From Cryobacterium sp. PH29-G1 (GTDB lineage Bacteria > Actinomycetota > Actinomycetes > Actinomycetales > Microbacteriaceae): DNA of 64,000 bases. Where the stretch lies: the NCBI RefSeq assembly GCF_030063365.1, contig NZ_JASISY010000006.1, positions 1 to 64,000 of the forward strand. Direction: 5' to 3'. Under the pieces are notes generated by a model that was given only the letters and a program-made list of their open reading frames with translations, did no database searches and was not told where the DNA came from. Below are positions 54,264-63,096 of this stretch, piece after piece (position 1 is the first letter of the stretch; the number at the start of each line of letters is the position of its first letter). The position numbers and the translations under genes are program-made.

Positions 54264-55088
54264 ATGCCCCAGAACCACACCCACAAGGCGTTCAACACTC
54301 CGCTCAAGAAAAAGCTGTTCGGCGGCGCCGTCACCGTGATGACCGCAGGATCCCTGCTGGGCCTCGGTGCGGTCGGAGCCCAGGCAGCCCCGCTCGATCA
54401 GGTCGCCGACACCAGCGGTACGTCCACTCAGACCAGCGCCTCCGCCGAAGGCGAGGCCAGCACCACCGACGACGTGATCGCCGCGGTCAAGCAGCAGCTG
54501 CGCGCCGACATCCGGTCGGGCGGCAGCGTCGGAGAGATCGCACAGAACGTATCCATCACGCTCGAGAGCCACTCCGAGATCTTCGCCGGCCTGCCCGCAA
54601 ACCTGCAGGCCGACCTCACCGACTTCAACGCGGCCTCCGACACTGAGCGTGAAGCGCTCGCCGAACAGATCGGTATCACCGCCCTCGATGGCGGCTACGG
54701 TGCGGATGCGCAGAAGGTCGCGACGGCCGTACAGGACAACCCGAAGCATCCGCTGGCCGCGGCCGTGCGCGCACTCGTGTCGGCGGATGCCGGCCAGATC
54801 GATGAAGGTCGCGGTGCCAAGGCCGAAACCACGGCCGAAACGGTGACGAGCGCGCTGCTGAATAACCCGGAGCTCTTCGCGAGCCTGCCGACCGAACTGC
54901 AGGACGACCTGACGGCGCTCAAGGATTCCCCAGCCGCTGACCGCGCGGCCGATGCTGATGCCATTGAGGCCAAGGGTCTTGCGGGAGAGTACGGTACCGA
55001 GATCCAGAAGATCGCCGAGCACCTGCAGGCCGGCGGTGACGCGCACGCCGGCGGCAACGCCGGCGCCAAGGCCGACGCTGGCCGCTAG
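54264..55088 (+). CDS. secreted protein with an internal duplication
   Basis: A 274-residue exported protein. ATG 54264 follows GAAAGGAATT; the frame is open upstream without good start signals. The signal peptide (KKKLFGGAVTVMTAGSLLGL) ends at AQA-AP near residue 41. The mature part has two related ~65-residue helical units, about 92-157 and 190-256, sharing LPANLQADLTDF / LPTELQDDLTAL and GGYGADAQKVA / GEYGTEIQKIA. The tail is Gly/Ala/His-rich. No family is recognised. A terminator follows. Confidence 0.78.
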   Translation: MPQNHTHKAFNTPLKKKLFGGAVTVMTAGSLLGLGAVGAQAAPLDQVADTSGTSTQTSASAEGEASTTDDVIAAVKQQLRADIRSGGSVGEIAQNVSITLESHSEIFAGLPANLQADLTDFNAASDTEREALAEQIGITALDGGYGADAQKVATAVQDNPKHPLAAAVRALVSADAGQIDEGRGAKAETTAETVTSALLNNPELFASLPTELQDDLTALKDSPAADRAADADAIEAKGLAGEYGTEIQKIAEHLQAGGDAHAGGNAGAKADAGR

Positions 55089-55104
55089 CTACACCTGCAC
55101 GACG

Positions 55105-55132
55105 ATGGCCGGGAGCACACGCTCCCGGCCAT
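55105..55132 (+). terminator. terminator after the duplicated-domain gene
   Basis: ATGGCCGGGAGC, loop ACAC, GCTCCCGGCCAT form a perfect 12-bp stem, followed by TTT. It lies 17 bases after the stop. Confidence 0.8.
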
Positions 55133-55277
55133 TTCTGCGCCTCGACGCCGACGCCGCCGCGGACGAGGAGGCCGGCACAGACACACCGCCCGCCTGGACG
55201 GAGCAACCCACTACGTCCCACCCCGACCAGGAAGCAAACGACTAACTGCTGACCGGAGCGCTCCGCGCCGCCCTCCG

Positions 55278-57806
55278 CTATATGAACAGGGTCGTGGTCG
55301 ACTCGGCCGCCTCGCCGAGGAAGGTGGCAACCCCGCCGAGTTCGACACCGTCGATGAGATCAGACTCCGCGATCCCGAGCAGATCCATCGTCATGGTGCA
55401 GCCGATCACCCGCGCACCGTCCGCCATGGCGGATTCCATCAGCTCGCGCAGGGAATGCACGCCGTTCTTCTTCATAGTTTTCTTGATCATCGCTGTGCCC
55501 GCGCCCATCATATGCATCTGCGAGAGGGTGAGCTTGTCGGCTCCGGCGGGCATCATCCCGGCGAACAGCTTGTCCATGGTCTTGCGTTGACGCTTCGGCG
55601 GCTTGGCTTTGCGCAAGGCATTGAGCCCCCAGAACGTGAAGAACATCGACACTTCTTCGCCCATCGAGATGGCACCGTTGGCGATAATGAATGCGGCGAT
55701 GAGCTTGTCCAGATCGCCGGAGAACACGACGAAGGAAACCTTCGGGGTGGCGGGGGGTGCAACCGTTCCTGACGATGCCGCCCCGGCAAGGGCGAGTGCT
55801 TCCGGCCCGGCCTTGCGGAAGGTGGCAACGTAGCCGGGACCTTCCGGTTCGATGGACAGCAGTTCGTGGCCGTTGCGTCGTACCCACGCGGGGGCATCGC
55901 TGGCGAAGCCGGGGTCAGAAACGTGGACCACGATTTCGTCGCCGGGGGTCAGCCCCTTCATCTCGGTGGCGAGCTTCATGATCGGACCAGGACAGGCCAG
56001 GCCGGTGCAATCGAGGTTGACGGAGACGCCGGTGCCATTGGCCACGTGGGCGGCGACGCGAGCGGCGTTGAGAGTGTCGGCCGCTTCGGCGTAGGAAGTT
56101 TCCGGCTCGACCGGACCAACCGCGAGCGGTTCGACCTCGTGCCAGGCCCGGAACGTTTCAGACCCGCCCGATAGCGTCGCGACGTTGGTGAAGCCGAGCT
56201 GAACCAGGATGCGGTAGGCGAGGTAGCTGCGGAAACCAACCGAGCAGTACAACCTCAGCCCCGCTGCCTTGTCCCAGTCGGAAGTGTCGGTACGGATGGT
56301 TGCCAGAGGCACGTTCTCGGCGCTGGGCAGGTGCCAGATTGAGAACTCCTCGGCCGTGCGCACGTCGATAATGCGTGCGCCATCGGTTGCTTGCGGATAG
56401 TCCTGCGCGTACCAGAGGTTCAGGTCGCCCAGCAGCACGTTGCTGGCGACAAAGCCGGCCATATTGACCGGGTCTTTCGCTGACCCGAACGGCGGAGCAT
56501 AGGCGAGTTCGAGCTCCTCGAGGTCCCACACGGTGAGCCCTGACCGCAGGGCTGTGGCAAACACGTCGAGGCGCTTATCGACGCCGTCAAATCCGGTGAC
56601 CTGAGCGCCGAGCACCGCACCGGAGGTCGGCTCGAACAATAGTTTGATGTGCATCATGGCTGTGCCCGGATAGTAGCCAGCGTGACCGGACGGGTGCACG
56701 TGCACGGCACGGTACGGAATCTTGGCTGCGAGCAGTTGCCGTTCGGTGGCGCCGGTGCCGCCCGCGACCATCTCGAACACTTTCACGATCGAGGTGCCTT
56801 GGGTGGACTTGTATTCGGTGTCACGGCCGCAGATATTTTCTGCGGCGACGCGCGCTTCCCGGTTGGCAGGGCCAGCCAGGGGAGCCAGCCAGGATCCGGG
56901 GAGCACGGTATTGGGGGTTTCGACGGAGTCGCCAGCCGCCCAGATGTGTGGATCGGAGGTGCGCATGTGGGTGTCGACGGACAGCCCGCCATGCTCGCCG
57001 AGCTCTAGGCCGGCAGCGCGGGCGAGGTCGACGTTGGGCCGCACACCAACCGAGAGGATGACGATATCCGCGGCGAGGTTCGTCGAGTTGGTCAGTTCTA
57101 CCGTGATCCCGCCACCGCCACGACGGGTGAATGCCGCGGCCGCTGTGGCGAGGTGAAGGCTGATGCCTCGACTGCGCAGGTGGTGTTCGACCGGCACAGA
57201 CATCTCGTGGTCGAGGGGTGGGAGGATCTGGTCGCTCATCTCGACGACGTCCACGATCGCGCCGCGGTGTTTGAAGTTTTCGGCCATCTCGAGACCGATG
57301 TAACCGGCGCCGATGACGACGCAGCGCACGGGCCCGCGCGCGCCGCTGGCCGCCAGCACGAGGTCGCTGTCCAGTTCGGCTTTGATGACGTCCATGTCAC
57401 CGATGCGGCGCAGCACGTGGAGTTCTGGCAGATCGATTCCCGGCAGGGGCGGGCGGATCGCTTCTGCTCCAGTGCACAGAGCGAGGTTGTCATAATTTTC
57501 GACGTATTCTCGGCCGGTGTCGACTTCACGTACGGTGACGGTCTTGGCGACTCGGTCGATCACGGTGACCTCGCTGGCGATGCGCACGTCGATGTTGAGA
57601 GACTCGCGCAAGCTCTGGGTCGTCTGCAGCAGCAGTCGATCGCGCTCGGTGATGACTTCTCCGATGTGGTACGGCAGCCCGCAGTTCGCGAACGAGACGT
57701 GATGGCCGCGCTCCAGCACGATTATCTCTGCACTCTCGTCTAACCGGCGCGCGCGGGCGGCAACGGATGCCCCTCCCGCGACTCCTCCAACGACAACCAG
57801 TTTCAT
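55278..57806 (-). CDS. CoA-disulfide reductase fused to rhodanese, TusA and DsrE domains
   Basis: An 842-residue cytoplasmic protein with four sulfur-handling modules. Residues ~1-450 are an FAD/NAD(P)H disulfide reductase of the CoA-disulfide/persulfide reductase group (GGVAGGASVAARAR, active Cys42 in NCGLPYHIG). Residues ~465-560 are a rhodanese with Cys521 (LYCSVGFRSYLAYR). Residues ~595-665 are TusA-like (LDCTGLACPGPIMKL, Cys605). Residues ~688-842 are DsrE/F-like with Cys803 (RVIGCTMTMDLLG). Together they would reduce persulfides or polysulfide and pass sulfane sulfur between domains. ATG 57806 (AAAGG upstream) is preferred; GTG 57818 adds four residues. Confidence 0.9.
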   Translation of the reverse strand: MKLVVVGGVAGGASVAARARRLDESAEIIVLERGHHVSFANCGLPYHIGEVITERDRLLLQTTQSLRESLNIDVRIASEVTVIDRVAKTVTVREVDTGREYVENYDNLALCTGAEAIRPPLPGIDLPELHVLRRIGDMDVIKAELDSDLVLAASGARGPVRCVVIGAGYIGLEMAENFKHRGAIVDVVEMSDQILPPLDHEMSVPVEHHLRSRGISLHLATAAAAFTRRGGGGITVELTNSTNLAADIVILSVGVRPNVDLARAAGLELGEHGGLSVDTHMRTSDPHIWAAGDSVETPNTVLPGSWLAPLAGPANREARVAAENICGRDTEYKSTQGTSIVKVFEMVAGGTGATERQLLAAKIPYRAVHVHPSGHAGYYPGTAMMHIKLLFEPTSGAVLGAQVTGFDGVDKRLDVFATALRSGLTVWDLEELELAYAPPFGSAKDPVNMAGFVASNVLLGDLNLWYAQDYPQATDGARIIDVRTAEEFSIWHLPSAENVPLATIRTDTSDWDKAAGLRLYCSVGFRSYLAYRILVQLGFTNVATLSGGSETFRAWHEVEPLAVGPVEPETSYAEAADTLNAARVAAHVANGTGVSVNLDCTGLACPGPIMKLATEMKGLTPGDEIVVHVSDPGFASDAPAWVRRNGHELLSIEPEGPGYVATFRKAGPEALALAGAASSGTVAPPATPKVSFVVFSGDLDKLIAAFIIANGAISMGEEVSMFFTFWGLNALRKAKPPKRQRKTMDKLFAGMMPAGADKLTLSQMHMMGAGTAMIKKTMKKNGVHSLRELMESAMADGARVIGCTMTMDLLGIAESDLIDGVELGGVATFLGEAAESTTTLFI

Positions 57807-57865
57807 GGTATACCACACCTTTCGCGGCGGCCGCGCGACTGTTTGTCGCAGTCTTTTGGCCCATC

Positions 57866-57875
57866 TCGTATACGA
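57866..57875 (-). promoter_or_regulatory. GTATAC-centred palindromes before the sulfur protein
   Basis: TCGTATACGA (57866-57875) and TGGTATACCA (57806-57815, at the start codon) are two perfect 10-bp palindromes with the same GTATAC core, 60 bases apart. They may be binding sites for a regulator of the sulfur protein gene. The rest of the 208-base gap has nothing recognisable. Confidence 0.4.
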
Positions 57876-58026
57876 ATGCTAGTCCCCGGGCAGGTTAGAA
57901 CGCCGCCGCCATGACGAAGATACCGAACCGGATCGCGCCCCAACTTTCGGGCCTCATTCAGCATTCGGCGAGCAAGTTCGTTCATTCGGGTGACCCGATA
58001 GTGAAGGAATAAACCGGAGCGCTACC

Positions 58027-59505
58027 CTAGCTCTTCTGCTCGGAGAGGAGTTCGGCATGGCCATGCAGCGTGCCGGTGGCGAATCCGATGGATACCGGCA
58101 ACGGTGCGCCGCAGCAGGACTCGGCGGCCGTGCCAGGTGCGCCGCAGCTGGGTGTCGGTTCATCGGCCGCCGGCACGTCGCAGCAACCGCCCAGATCGGT
58201 GGAGCACACGCCGGTTTCGGGAAGTTGCAGCTCAACCCGGTCCGCGGCCATGCGGTCCCCGGCCAGAGACGCCGCGATCGAGCGAACCTGCTCGTAGCCG
58301 GTGGCGAGAAGAAATGTCGGTGCGCGGCCGTAACTCTTCATGCCGACGATGTAGAAATCGGTTTCCGGGTGCGCCAGGATTCGTTCTCCGTGAGCGGTAA
58401 CCGTGCCACAGCTGTGAAATTCGGGATCGATCAGCGGTCCGAGGGCGAGCGGCGCCTCCACGATCTGGTCCAGATCCAACCGCAGTTCCGAAAGGATTTT
58501 CAGGTCCGGACGAAATCCGGTGGCCGGGACCACGAGGTCAACGACGAAGCTGCGTTCGTCGGAAAGGTTCACTGTCAATCGTTCCCCGGCTTCTAAGGCG
58601 GCGACGGAAACGTTTTCGACCACGGTGATGTCACCGTCTGCCACGAAGCGGCGCAAGCTGGTGCCGAGTTGACCGCGGGCCGGCAGTTCATCGGCGGCCC
58701 CGCCTCCGTACAGGCGCACCGGGTTCGCCGGGCCGCGCAGACCCCAGAGGATGGTCGTATTGGGGTGTTGTTGGCGTAGTCGGCCGAGACTGATCAGGGT
58801 ATTGGCGGCCGAATGCCCGGCGCCCAGCACGAAAATGGTTTTCCCGGCGAAGAGCTTCTGATCGGTACCGAGTGGGTCCGGCAGGGGCGAGGTGATGAAC
58901 CCTGCCGATGTGGCCTCGGCTTCGCCGATGGCGTCGATGCCCGATCGGCCCACCGGGTTGGGTGTGTTCCAGGTTCCGGAGGCGTCAATGACCGCCCGTG
59001 CCAGCACATCCGTTGTTCCTTCGGGGGTGCTGGTGCGCACCAGAAAGAGCGACTCCGCGCGGCCGGGCGAGCGCGTTTTGTCGATACCCGGGCCGTTCGG
59101 GTGGATCCGGGTGATATTGGTGACGCGGTGGCGGTAGCTGATTCTGGGGGCCAGCGCCGGGTGGGCGGCCAATGGCTTCAGGTAATCGTTGACCAGTTCC
59201 ATTCCGGTGGGCAGCCGATCTTCCGTCGGGGCATCCCAATCAGCGGCGTAGTGCTCGGTGGGTGTTTCCAGAAGTCGACGTGCGGCGGCATCGATGTTGT
59301 AGAGCCAGGTAGAGAAGAGCTTGATGTGTCCCCAGTTTTGAATGGATGCACCGGCGCTGGCGCCGGCTTCCAGAACGAGAATTGCCTGGTGGCGTTCAAC
59401 CAGGTGTGCGGCGGCTGCCAGACCGATGGGTCCGGCACCGATGATTACGATGGGATAGGGCTGGTTCACGGACTTCATCTTCTGGAATGCGGCGGTATTC
59501 GTCAC
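58027..59505 (-). CDS. arsO: flavin-dependent monooxygenase ArsO
   Basis: A 492-residue FAD/NAD(P)H protein of the ArsO type. The GTG at 59505 has GGAGAGA in front. FAD loop VIIGAGPIGLAAAAHLVER is near residue 17 and a second loop lies in FVLGAGHSAANTL. The family marks NWGHIKLFSTWLYNIDAAA and RLPTGMELVNDYLKPLA are clear. The last ~60 residues are Cys-rich (CSTDLGGCC, SCGAP, SCCGAP), which could bind arsenic(III). It diverges from arsR over an ArsR-like operator. The enzymatic role of ArsO in arsenic resistance is not firmly settled. Confidence 0.87.
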   Translation of the reverse strand: MTNTAAFQKMKSVNQPYPIVIIGAGPIGLAAAAHLVERHQAILVLEAGASAGASIQNWGHIKLFSTWLYNIDAAARRLLETPTEHYAADWDAPTEDRLPTGMELVNDYLKPLAAHPALAPRISYRHRVTNITRIHPNGPGIDKTRSPGRAESLFLVRTSTPEGTTDVLARAVIDASGTWNTPNPVGRSGIDAIGEAEATSAGFITSPLPDPLGTDQKLFAGKTIFVLGAGHSAANTLISLGRLRQQHPNTTILWGLRGPANPVRLYGGGAADELPARGQLGTSLRRFVADGDITVVENVSVAALEAGERLTVNLSDERSFVVDLVVPATGFRPDLKILSELRLDLDQIVEAPLALGPLIDPEFHSCGTVTAHGERILAHPETDFYIVGMKSYGRAPTFLLATGYEQVRSIAASLAGDRMAADRVELQLPETGVCSTDLGGCCDVPAADEPTPSCGAPGTAAESCCGAPLPVSIGFATGTLHGHAELLSEQKS

Positions 59506-59525
59506 GGTATATTCTCTCCAACTAG

Positions 59526-59545
59526 ACATCGATGAACCTCGATGT
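59526..59545. promoter_or_regulatory. ArsR-type operator between arsO and arsR
   Basis: ACATCGA-TGAACC-TCGATGT is a perfect 7-bp dyad with a 6-base spacer, midway between the divergent genes. A second palindrome GACATTTGTC lies at 59568-59577. Bound ArsR would block both promoters until arsenite or a related metalloid releases it. Confidence 0.65.
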
Positions 59546-59618
59546 ATCGAGTATGCTTGCACATATCGACATTTGTCAATGTCCCGATTGCCGGTCGAAA
59601 GAAAGCGAGGGAAGGCAC

Positions 59619-60002
59619 TTGTCTCCACCTGTCGTCTCAGCACGCGCGAGGATTCCCGTAGCTGCCGTCAGCGCAACTAACGCGCCGTGCTGCTTCCCCG
59701 CTCAGGGCCGAGGATCGTTGTCGGCGGCGGAAGCCGCGGCTCTTGCCGCTCGGTTCAAGGCTCTGGCTGATCCCAATCGCCTGCGTATTCTTTCCATCGT
59801 CTCCTCCAGTCCCGAAGCCGAGACCTGCGTCTGTGATCTGCCCGAACCGCTGGGTTTGGGGCAGCCCACGGTGTCGCACCACCTGAAAATTTTGGTGGAG
59901 GCTGGCCTGCTCAACCGTGAAAAGCGTGGCGTCTGGGCGTATTACTCGTTGGTTCCTGGGGCGCTGAATTCTTTGGCTGACACCCTGGCTCCGAAGCCGT
60001 GA
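59619..60002 (+). CDS. arsR: ArsR family metalloregulator
   Basis: A 127-residue winged-helix repressor from TTG 59619, which has GAGGGAAGG before it. Starts further upstream would place the operator inside the gene. The HTH is GLGQPTVSHHLKILVEAGLL. Metalloid ligands are Cys-Val-Cys in ETCVCDLPEP at the start of the recognition region, and a Cys-Cys pair (NAPCCFP) near the N-terminus, as in actinobacterial ArsR proteins. Divergent from arsO. Confidence 0.85.
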   Translation: MSPPVVSARARIPVAAVSATNAPCCFPAQGRGSLSAAEAAALAARFKALADPNRLRILSIVSSSPEAETCVCDLPEPLGLGQPTVSHHLKILVEAGLLNREKRGVWAYYSLVPGALNSLADTLAPKP

Positions 60003-60052
60003 TGATGAGCGAGGCGCGCGCGGTCAGCTGTGCTGCCCCGATGGTCTGAGCG

Positions 60053-61309
60053 TTGGCCTTTACCCAGAGATTCGCGACCAGGCGCGACCACGTCATCATC
60101 GGTTTAGGTGTTGGGCAGATCCTTTCCTGGGGTTCGACCTTTTACCTGCTGGCTGTTCTGGCCGCTCCCATCGCCGCCGATACCGGATGGTCCGGTTCCC
60201 TGGTCGTTTCAGGCGTTTCGGTGGGACTGGTGATAGCGGGTCTGGGCTCGCCACGCGTTGGTGCCCTGGTTGCGAACGATCATGGGCGCACGGTTCTGAT
60301 CGTCAGTGCGCTGCTGCTCGCACTCGGTCTGACAGTGCTCGGTTTGGCCCCCGATCAGTGGTGGTACCTCGGTGCCTGGATGATTCTGGGTTTGGGCATG
60401 AGTGGTGGCCTCTATAGTGGGGCGTTTGCGGTTCTCGGGCACACCTATGGGTCCTCCGCGCGCTCGGCTATTACGCTCCTGACCCTGTTCGGAGGGTTCG
60501 CCAGCACCATCTGCTGGCCCCTGAGTGCCTTGCTGGTCAACGAGGTCGGATGGCGATGGACGGCTCTGGCCTATGCGTGCGCACACCTTCTCGTGACTGC
60601 ACCTCTCTATGCGCTTACGGTTCCGCGTCAACCCATTGTGCCCACGTCCGCTCGTGATGCCGGCGATGTACCCCAGGGTTCGCTTCCGAGCACGGCCCCG
60701 CGCTGGTTGGTAATTCTTCTGGTTGCCACTGTGTCTACCGTGGGAACATCCATCACAGCACTGATGTCGGTGCATATGTTCTCCTTGCTTGCCGGCATTG
60801 GAATCGCCGGAGCGGCAGCCATCGTGTTGGCCACAATGATTGGTCCTTCCCAAGTGGGTGCACGGTTTGTCGAATTGACCATCGGTCGACGGCACCACCC
60901 GCTGTGGACGCTATTGACCGCGACCTTCGCCATGGCAGTGGCCCTCAGTTTTCTCGGCTTCGGGTTGCTGGTACCCACGATTCTGATCATTGTGTACGGG
61001 GTCGGAATTGGTCTGGCGTCGATTGCCAACGGGACCGTGGCGCTGTCGCTCTTTGGTCAAACCCAGTACGCGCGCATCATGGGACGTATCGCTCTGCCTT
61101 CCCTCCTAGCCCAGGCGGCCGCTCCCATACTCGGTTCGATACTCATCCAAAACCTGGGGTACCGAGAGACACTGATTGTTTTGGGTTTCGTAGCGTTGCT
61201 GGCCTTTGGACTGGCGCTCTGGCTGGTGTTTCTTCTCCGGAGTGGGCGTAAAACGGCGATCGCCACGACAACCGGCGAATCATCCGCTCTGGGTGCGTTT
61301 CCGGCGTAG
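60053..61309 (+). CDS. MFS transporter of the ars locus
   Basis: A 418-residue protein with twelve hydrophobic segments. The TTG at 60053 directly follows an in-frame TGA, so the gene cannot start earlier. The signature loop between spans 2 and 3 reads GSPRVGALVANDHGRTV. It lies 51 bases after arsR and takes the place where arsB or acr3 usually stands. Export of an arsenical or its conjugate is inferred from this context; the family itself includes carboxylate and drug carriers. Confidence 0.8.
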   Translation: MAFTQRFATRRDHVIIGLGVGQILSWGSTFYLLAVLAAPIAADTGWSGSLVVSGVSVGLVIAGLGSPRVGALVANDHGRTVLIVSALLLALGLTVLGLAPDQWWYLGAWMILGLGMSGGLYSGAFAVLGHTYGSSARSAITLLTLFGGFASTICWPLSALLVNEVGWRWTALAYACAHLLVTAPLYALTVPRQPIVPTSARDAGDVPQGSLPSTAPRWLVILLVATVSTVGTSITALMSVHMFSLLAGIGIAGAAAIVLATMIGPSQVGARFVELTIGRRHHPLWTLLTATFAMAVALSFLGFGLLVPTILIIVYGVGIGLASIANGTVALSLFGQTQYARIMGRIALPSLLAQAAAPILGSILIQNLGYRETLIVLGFVALLAFGLALWLVFLLRSGRKTAIATTTGESSALGAFPA

Positions 61310-61363
61310 GACAACTATCTGCCGCCCCCGCTAGCGATATATCTGTGAGATACTAATCGAACT

Positions 61364-61374
61364 CGTTCAACGAA
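61364..61374 (+). promoter_or_regulatory. FadR-type GntR operator TNGTNNNACNA
   Basis: TCGTTCAACGA fits TNGTNNNACNA, the consensus for FadR-subfamily GntR regulators, and is embedded in a longer CGAACT/AGTTCG dyad (61359-61380). It lies 12 bases before the dehydratase ATG and downstream of a GATACTAAT -10-like sequence. A GntR regulator is the third gene of this operon. Confidence 0.6.
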
Positions 61375-61386
61375 GTTCGGAGACAG

Positions 61387-63096
61387 ATGTCACAGCGCGA
61401 TTTGCACCAGGGCGGCGGATCGCTCTTCCGTGACGACGGCCAAGACGGGCTCTTGCATCGAGCGTTCCTCAGAGCCGAGGGTTTCACCGCCGCGGAGGTG
61501 CGTCGAACCCCGGTCATCGGCATCGCAAACAGTGCAAGTGAACTGAACCCCTGCAACGCGGGGTTACGAGCCCTCGTTGAATTTGTCAAAGAGGGTATAC
61601 GAGAAGCCGGGGGACTGCCCCTGGAATTTCCGACGATTTCGATCTCGGAACCGTTTACCCGCCCAACAAGTTTGTACTTGCGCAACTTGATGTCCATGGA
61701 CGTTGAAGAGATGGTTTCCAGCTCGCCCATCGATGGCGTCGTGCTGCTCGGCGGTTGTGACAAGACTGTTCCGGCGCAGATCATGGGGGCGATCAGTGCG
61801 AACAAGCCCGCAATGATGCTGGTCGCTGGTCACCGCCCGATCTCCTGTTTCAAGAAGAACAAACAATTCACCGTTGATGATGTCTGGCCGGTGTGCGAGC
61901 AGCGCCGCGTCGGTGAGGTGAATGATGCCGACTGGCTTGAGCTTGAAGGCCAGGTGAATATCGGAGTGGGAACCTGCAACGTCATGGGTACGGCCACAAC
62001 CATGGCCGCCGCTGCAGAGATGCTCGGGTTTGCCCTGCCCGGTTCTACCCTGCAAGCCGCCGGCAGCCCGGCGCGCAATGAATTGGCTCGGGCGGTGGGT
62101 CGACAGATCGTGGCCAACGTGAACGCGAACTTACTCCCACGGGACCTGATTACGTCGGCTTCGCTGGAGAACGCCTTTCGAGTCGTTTCGGCCATCGGCG
62201 GCAGCACCAACGCAGTCATCCACCTTGAGGCCATCGCCGGTCGCGCCGGGCTCTCTATCGGAACGGACTCGTTCGAGGCGTGGTCGTCGACGACGCCCTA
62301 CGTGGCCAATGTTCGCCCCGGCGGAGCGATGCTCCTATCCGATTTGGATGAGGCGGGCGGTATCCCGGCGATCGTGAATCGAATCCGCGAGTTGATCCAC
62401 ACCGGTTCTGTGACCGCGACCGGACGGAGTTGGGAGGACGAGCTGAACAACTTCGAGTTCGTGGAACATCCGTCTATTGCTCCCGTTGGCGCCCCACTCT
62501 CCGAGCGTGGTGCTTTGGTCATGCTTCGGGGAAATCTGGCTCCGCGCGGCGCGGTCTTCAAAGCCGCGGGTGCACATGATCTGGCCTTGCAGCATCACCG
62601 AGGCCGCGCCGTCGTTTTTGATGGCATCGACGACTTGAACACCAGAATCGACGACCCAAACCTCGAGGTCGATAAGGACAGCGTGCTGGTTCTACGCGGC
62701 ATGGGAGTTCTGGGAGCACCCGGCATGCCCGAGGTCGGGCACATCCCCATCCCCGCCAAACTCGTCCGAGAAGGGGTCCGAGACATGGTCAGGCTCTCCG
62801 ACGCGCGGATGAGCGGAACGTCGACGGGAACCGTGGTCGTGCACATTACGCCCGAAGCCGTCGCTGGGGGACCGCTCGGGTTGCTGCGCACCGGCGATGA
62901 GATCGAGCTTGACGTCGACAGCGGAATCATCCGTCACTTCCTCGACGATTCCGAGTTGGCGTCTCGCACACCGCTCGCCAACCCCAGCACCGCCCGACGA
63001 GGTTTTGCCTGGTTGCACCAGCAGCATGTTCTGCAGGCGGATGGGGGCTGCGACTTCGACTTCTTGCGGGAACAAATGAAGGGGGAGCTGGCATGA
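61387..63096 (+). CDS. IlvD/Edd family dehydratase (sugar-acid type)
   Basis: A 569-residue Fe-S dehydratase. Cluster ligands Cys56 (LNPCNAG), Cys124 (GGCDKT) and Cys197 (GTCNVMGTATTM) are in place. The C-terminal RMSGTSTGTVVVHITPEAVAGG binds the substrate carboxylate. The HHRGRAVVFDG and partner SDR/GntR genes suggest a sugar-acid (aldonate) dehydratase rather than branched-chain amino-acid synthesis. ATG start behind CGGAG. Overlaps the SDR gene by 4 bases. Confidence 0.88.
   Translation: MSQRDLHQGGGSLFRDDGQDGLLHRAFLRAEGFTAAEVRRTPVIGIANSASELNPCNAGLRALVEFVKEGIREAGGLPLEFPTISISEPFTRPTSLYLRNLMSMDVEEMVSSSPIDGVVLLGGCDKTVPAQIMGAISANKPAMMLVAGHRPISCFKKNKQFTVDDVWPVCEQRRVGEVNDADWLELEGQVNIGVGTCNVMGTATTMAAAAEMLGFALPGSTLQAAGSPARNELARAVGRQIVANVNANLLPRDLITSASLENAFRVVSAIGGSTNAVIHLEAIAGRAGLSIGTDSFEAWSSTTPYVANVRPGGAMLLSDLDEAGGIPAIVNRIRELIHTGSVTATGRSWEDELNNFEFVEHPSIAPVGAPLSERGALVMLRGNLAPRGAVFKAAGAHDLALQHHRGRAVVFDGIDDLNTRIDDPNLEVDKDSVLVLRGMGVLGAPGMPEVGHIPIPAKLVREGVRDMVRLSDARMSGTSTGTVVVHITPEAVAGGPLGLLRTGDEIELDVDSGIIRHFLDDSELASRTPLANPSTARRGFAWLHQQHVLQADGGCDFDFLREQMKGELA

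Noticed and set aside
55105-55245. 46-codon ORF starting at the ATG inside the hairpin after the duplicated-domain gene
   Set aside because: Its start is buried in a perfect terminator stem and it has no ribosome site. The product (acidic, Pro/Thr-rich) shows no pattern.
57803-57985. 60-codon minus-strand ORF overlapping the start of the sulfur protein gene
   Set aside because: Basic, low-pattern product overlapping the leader and start of a certain gene; no ribosome site.
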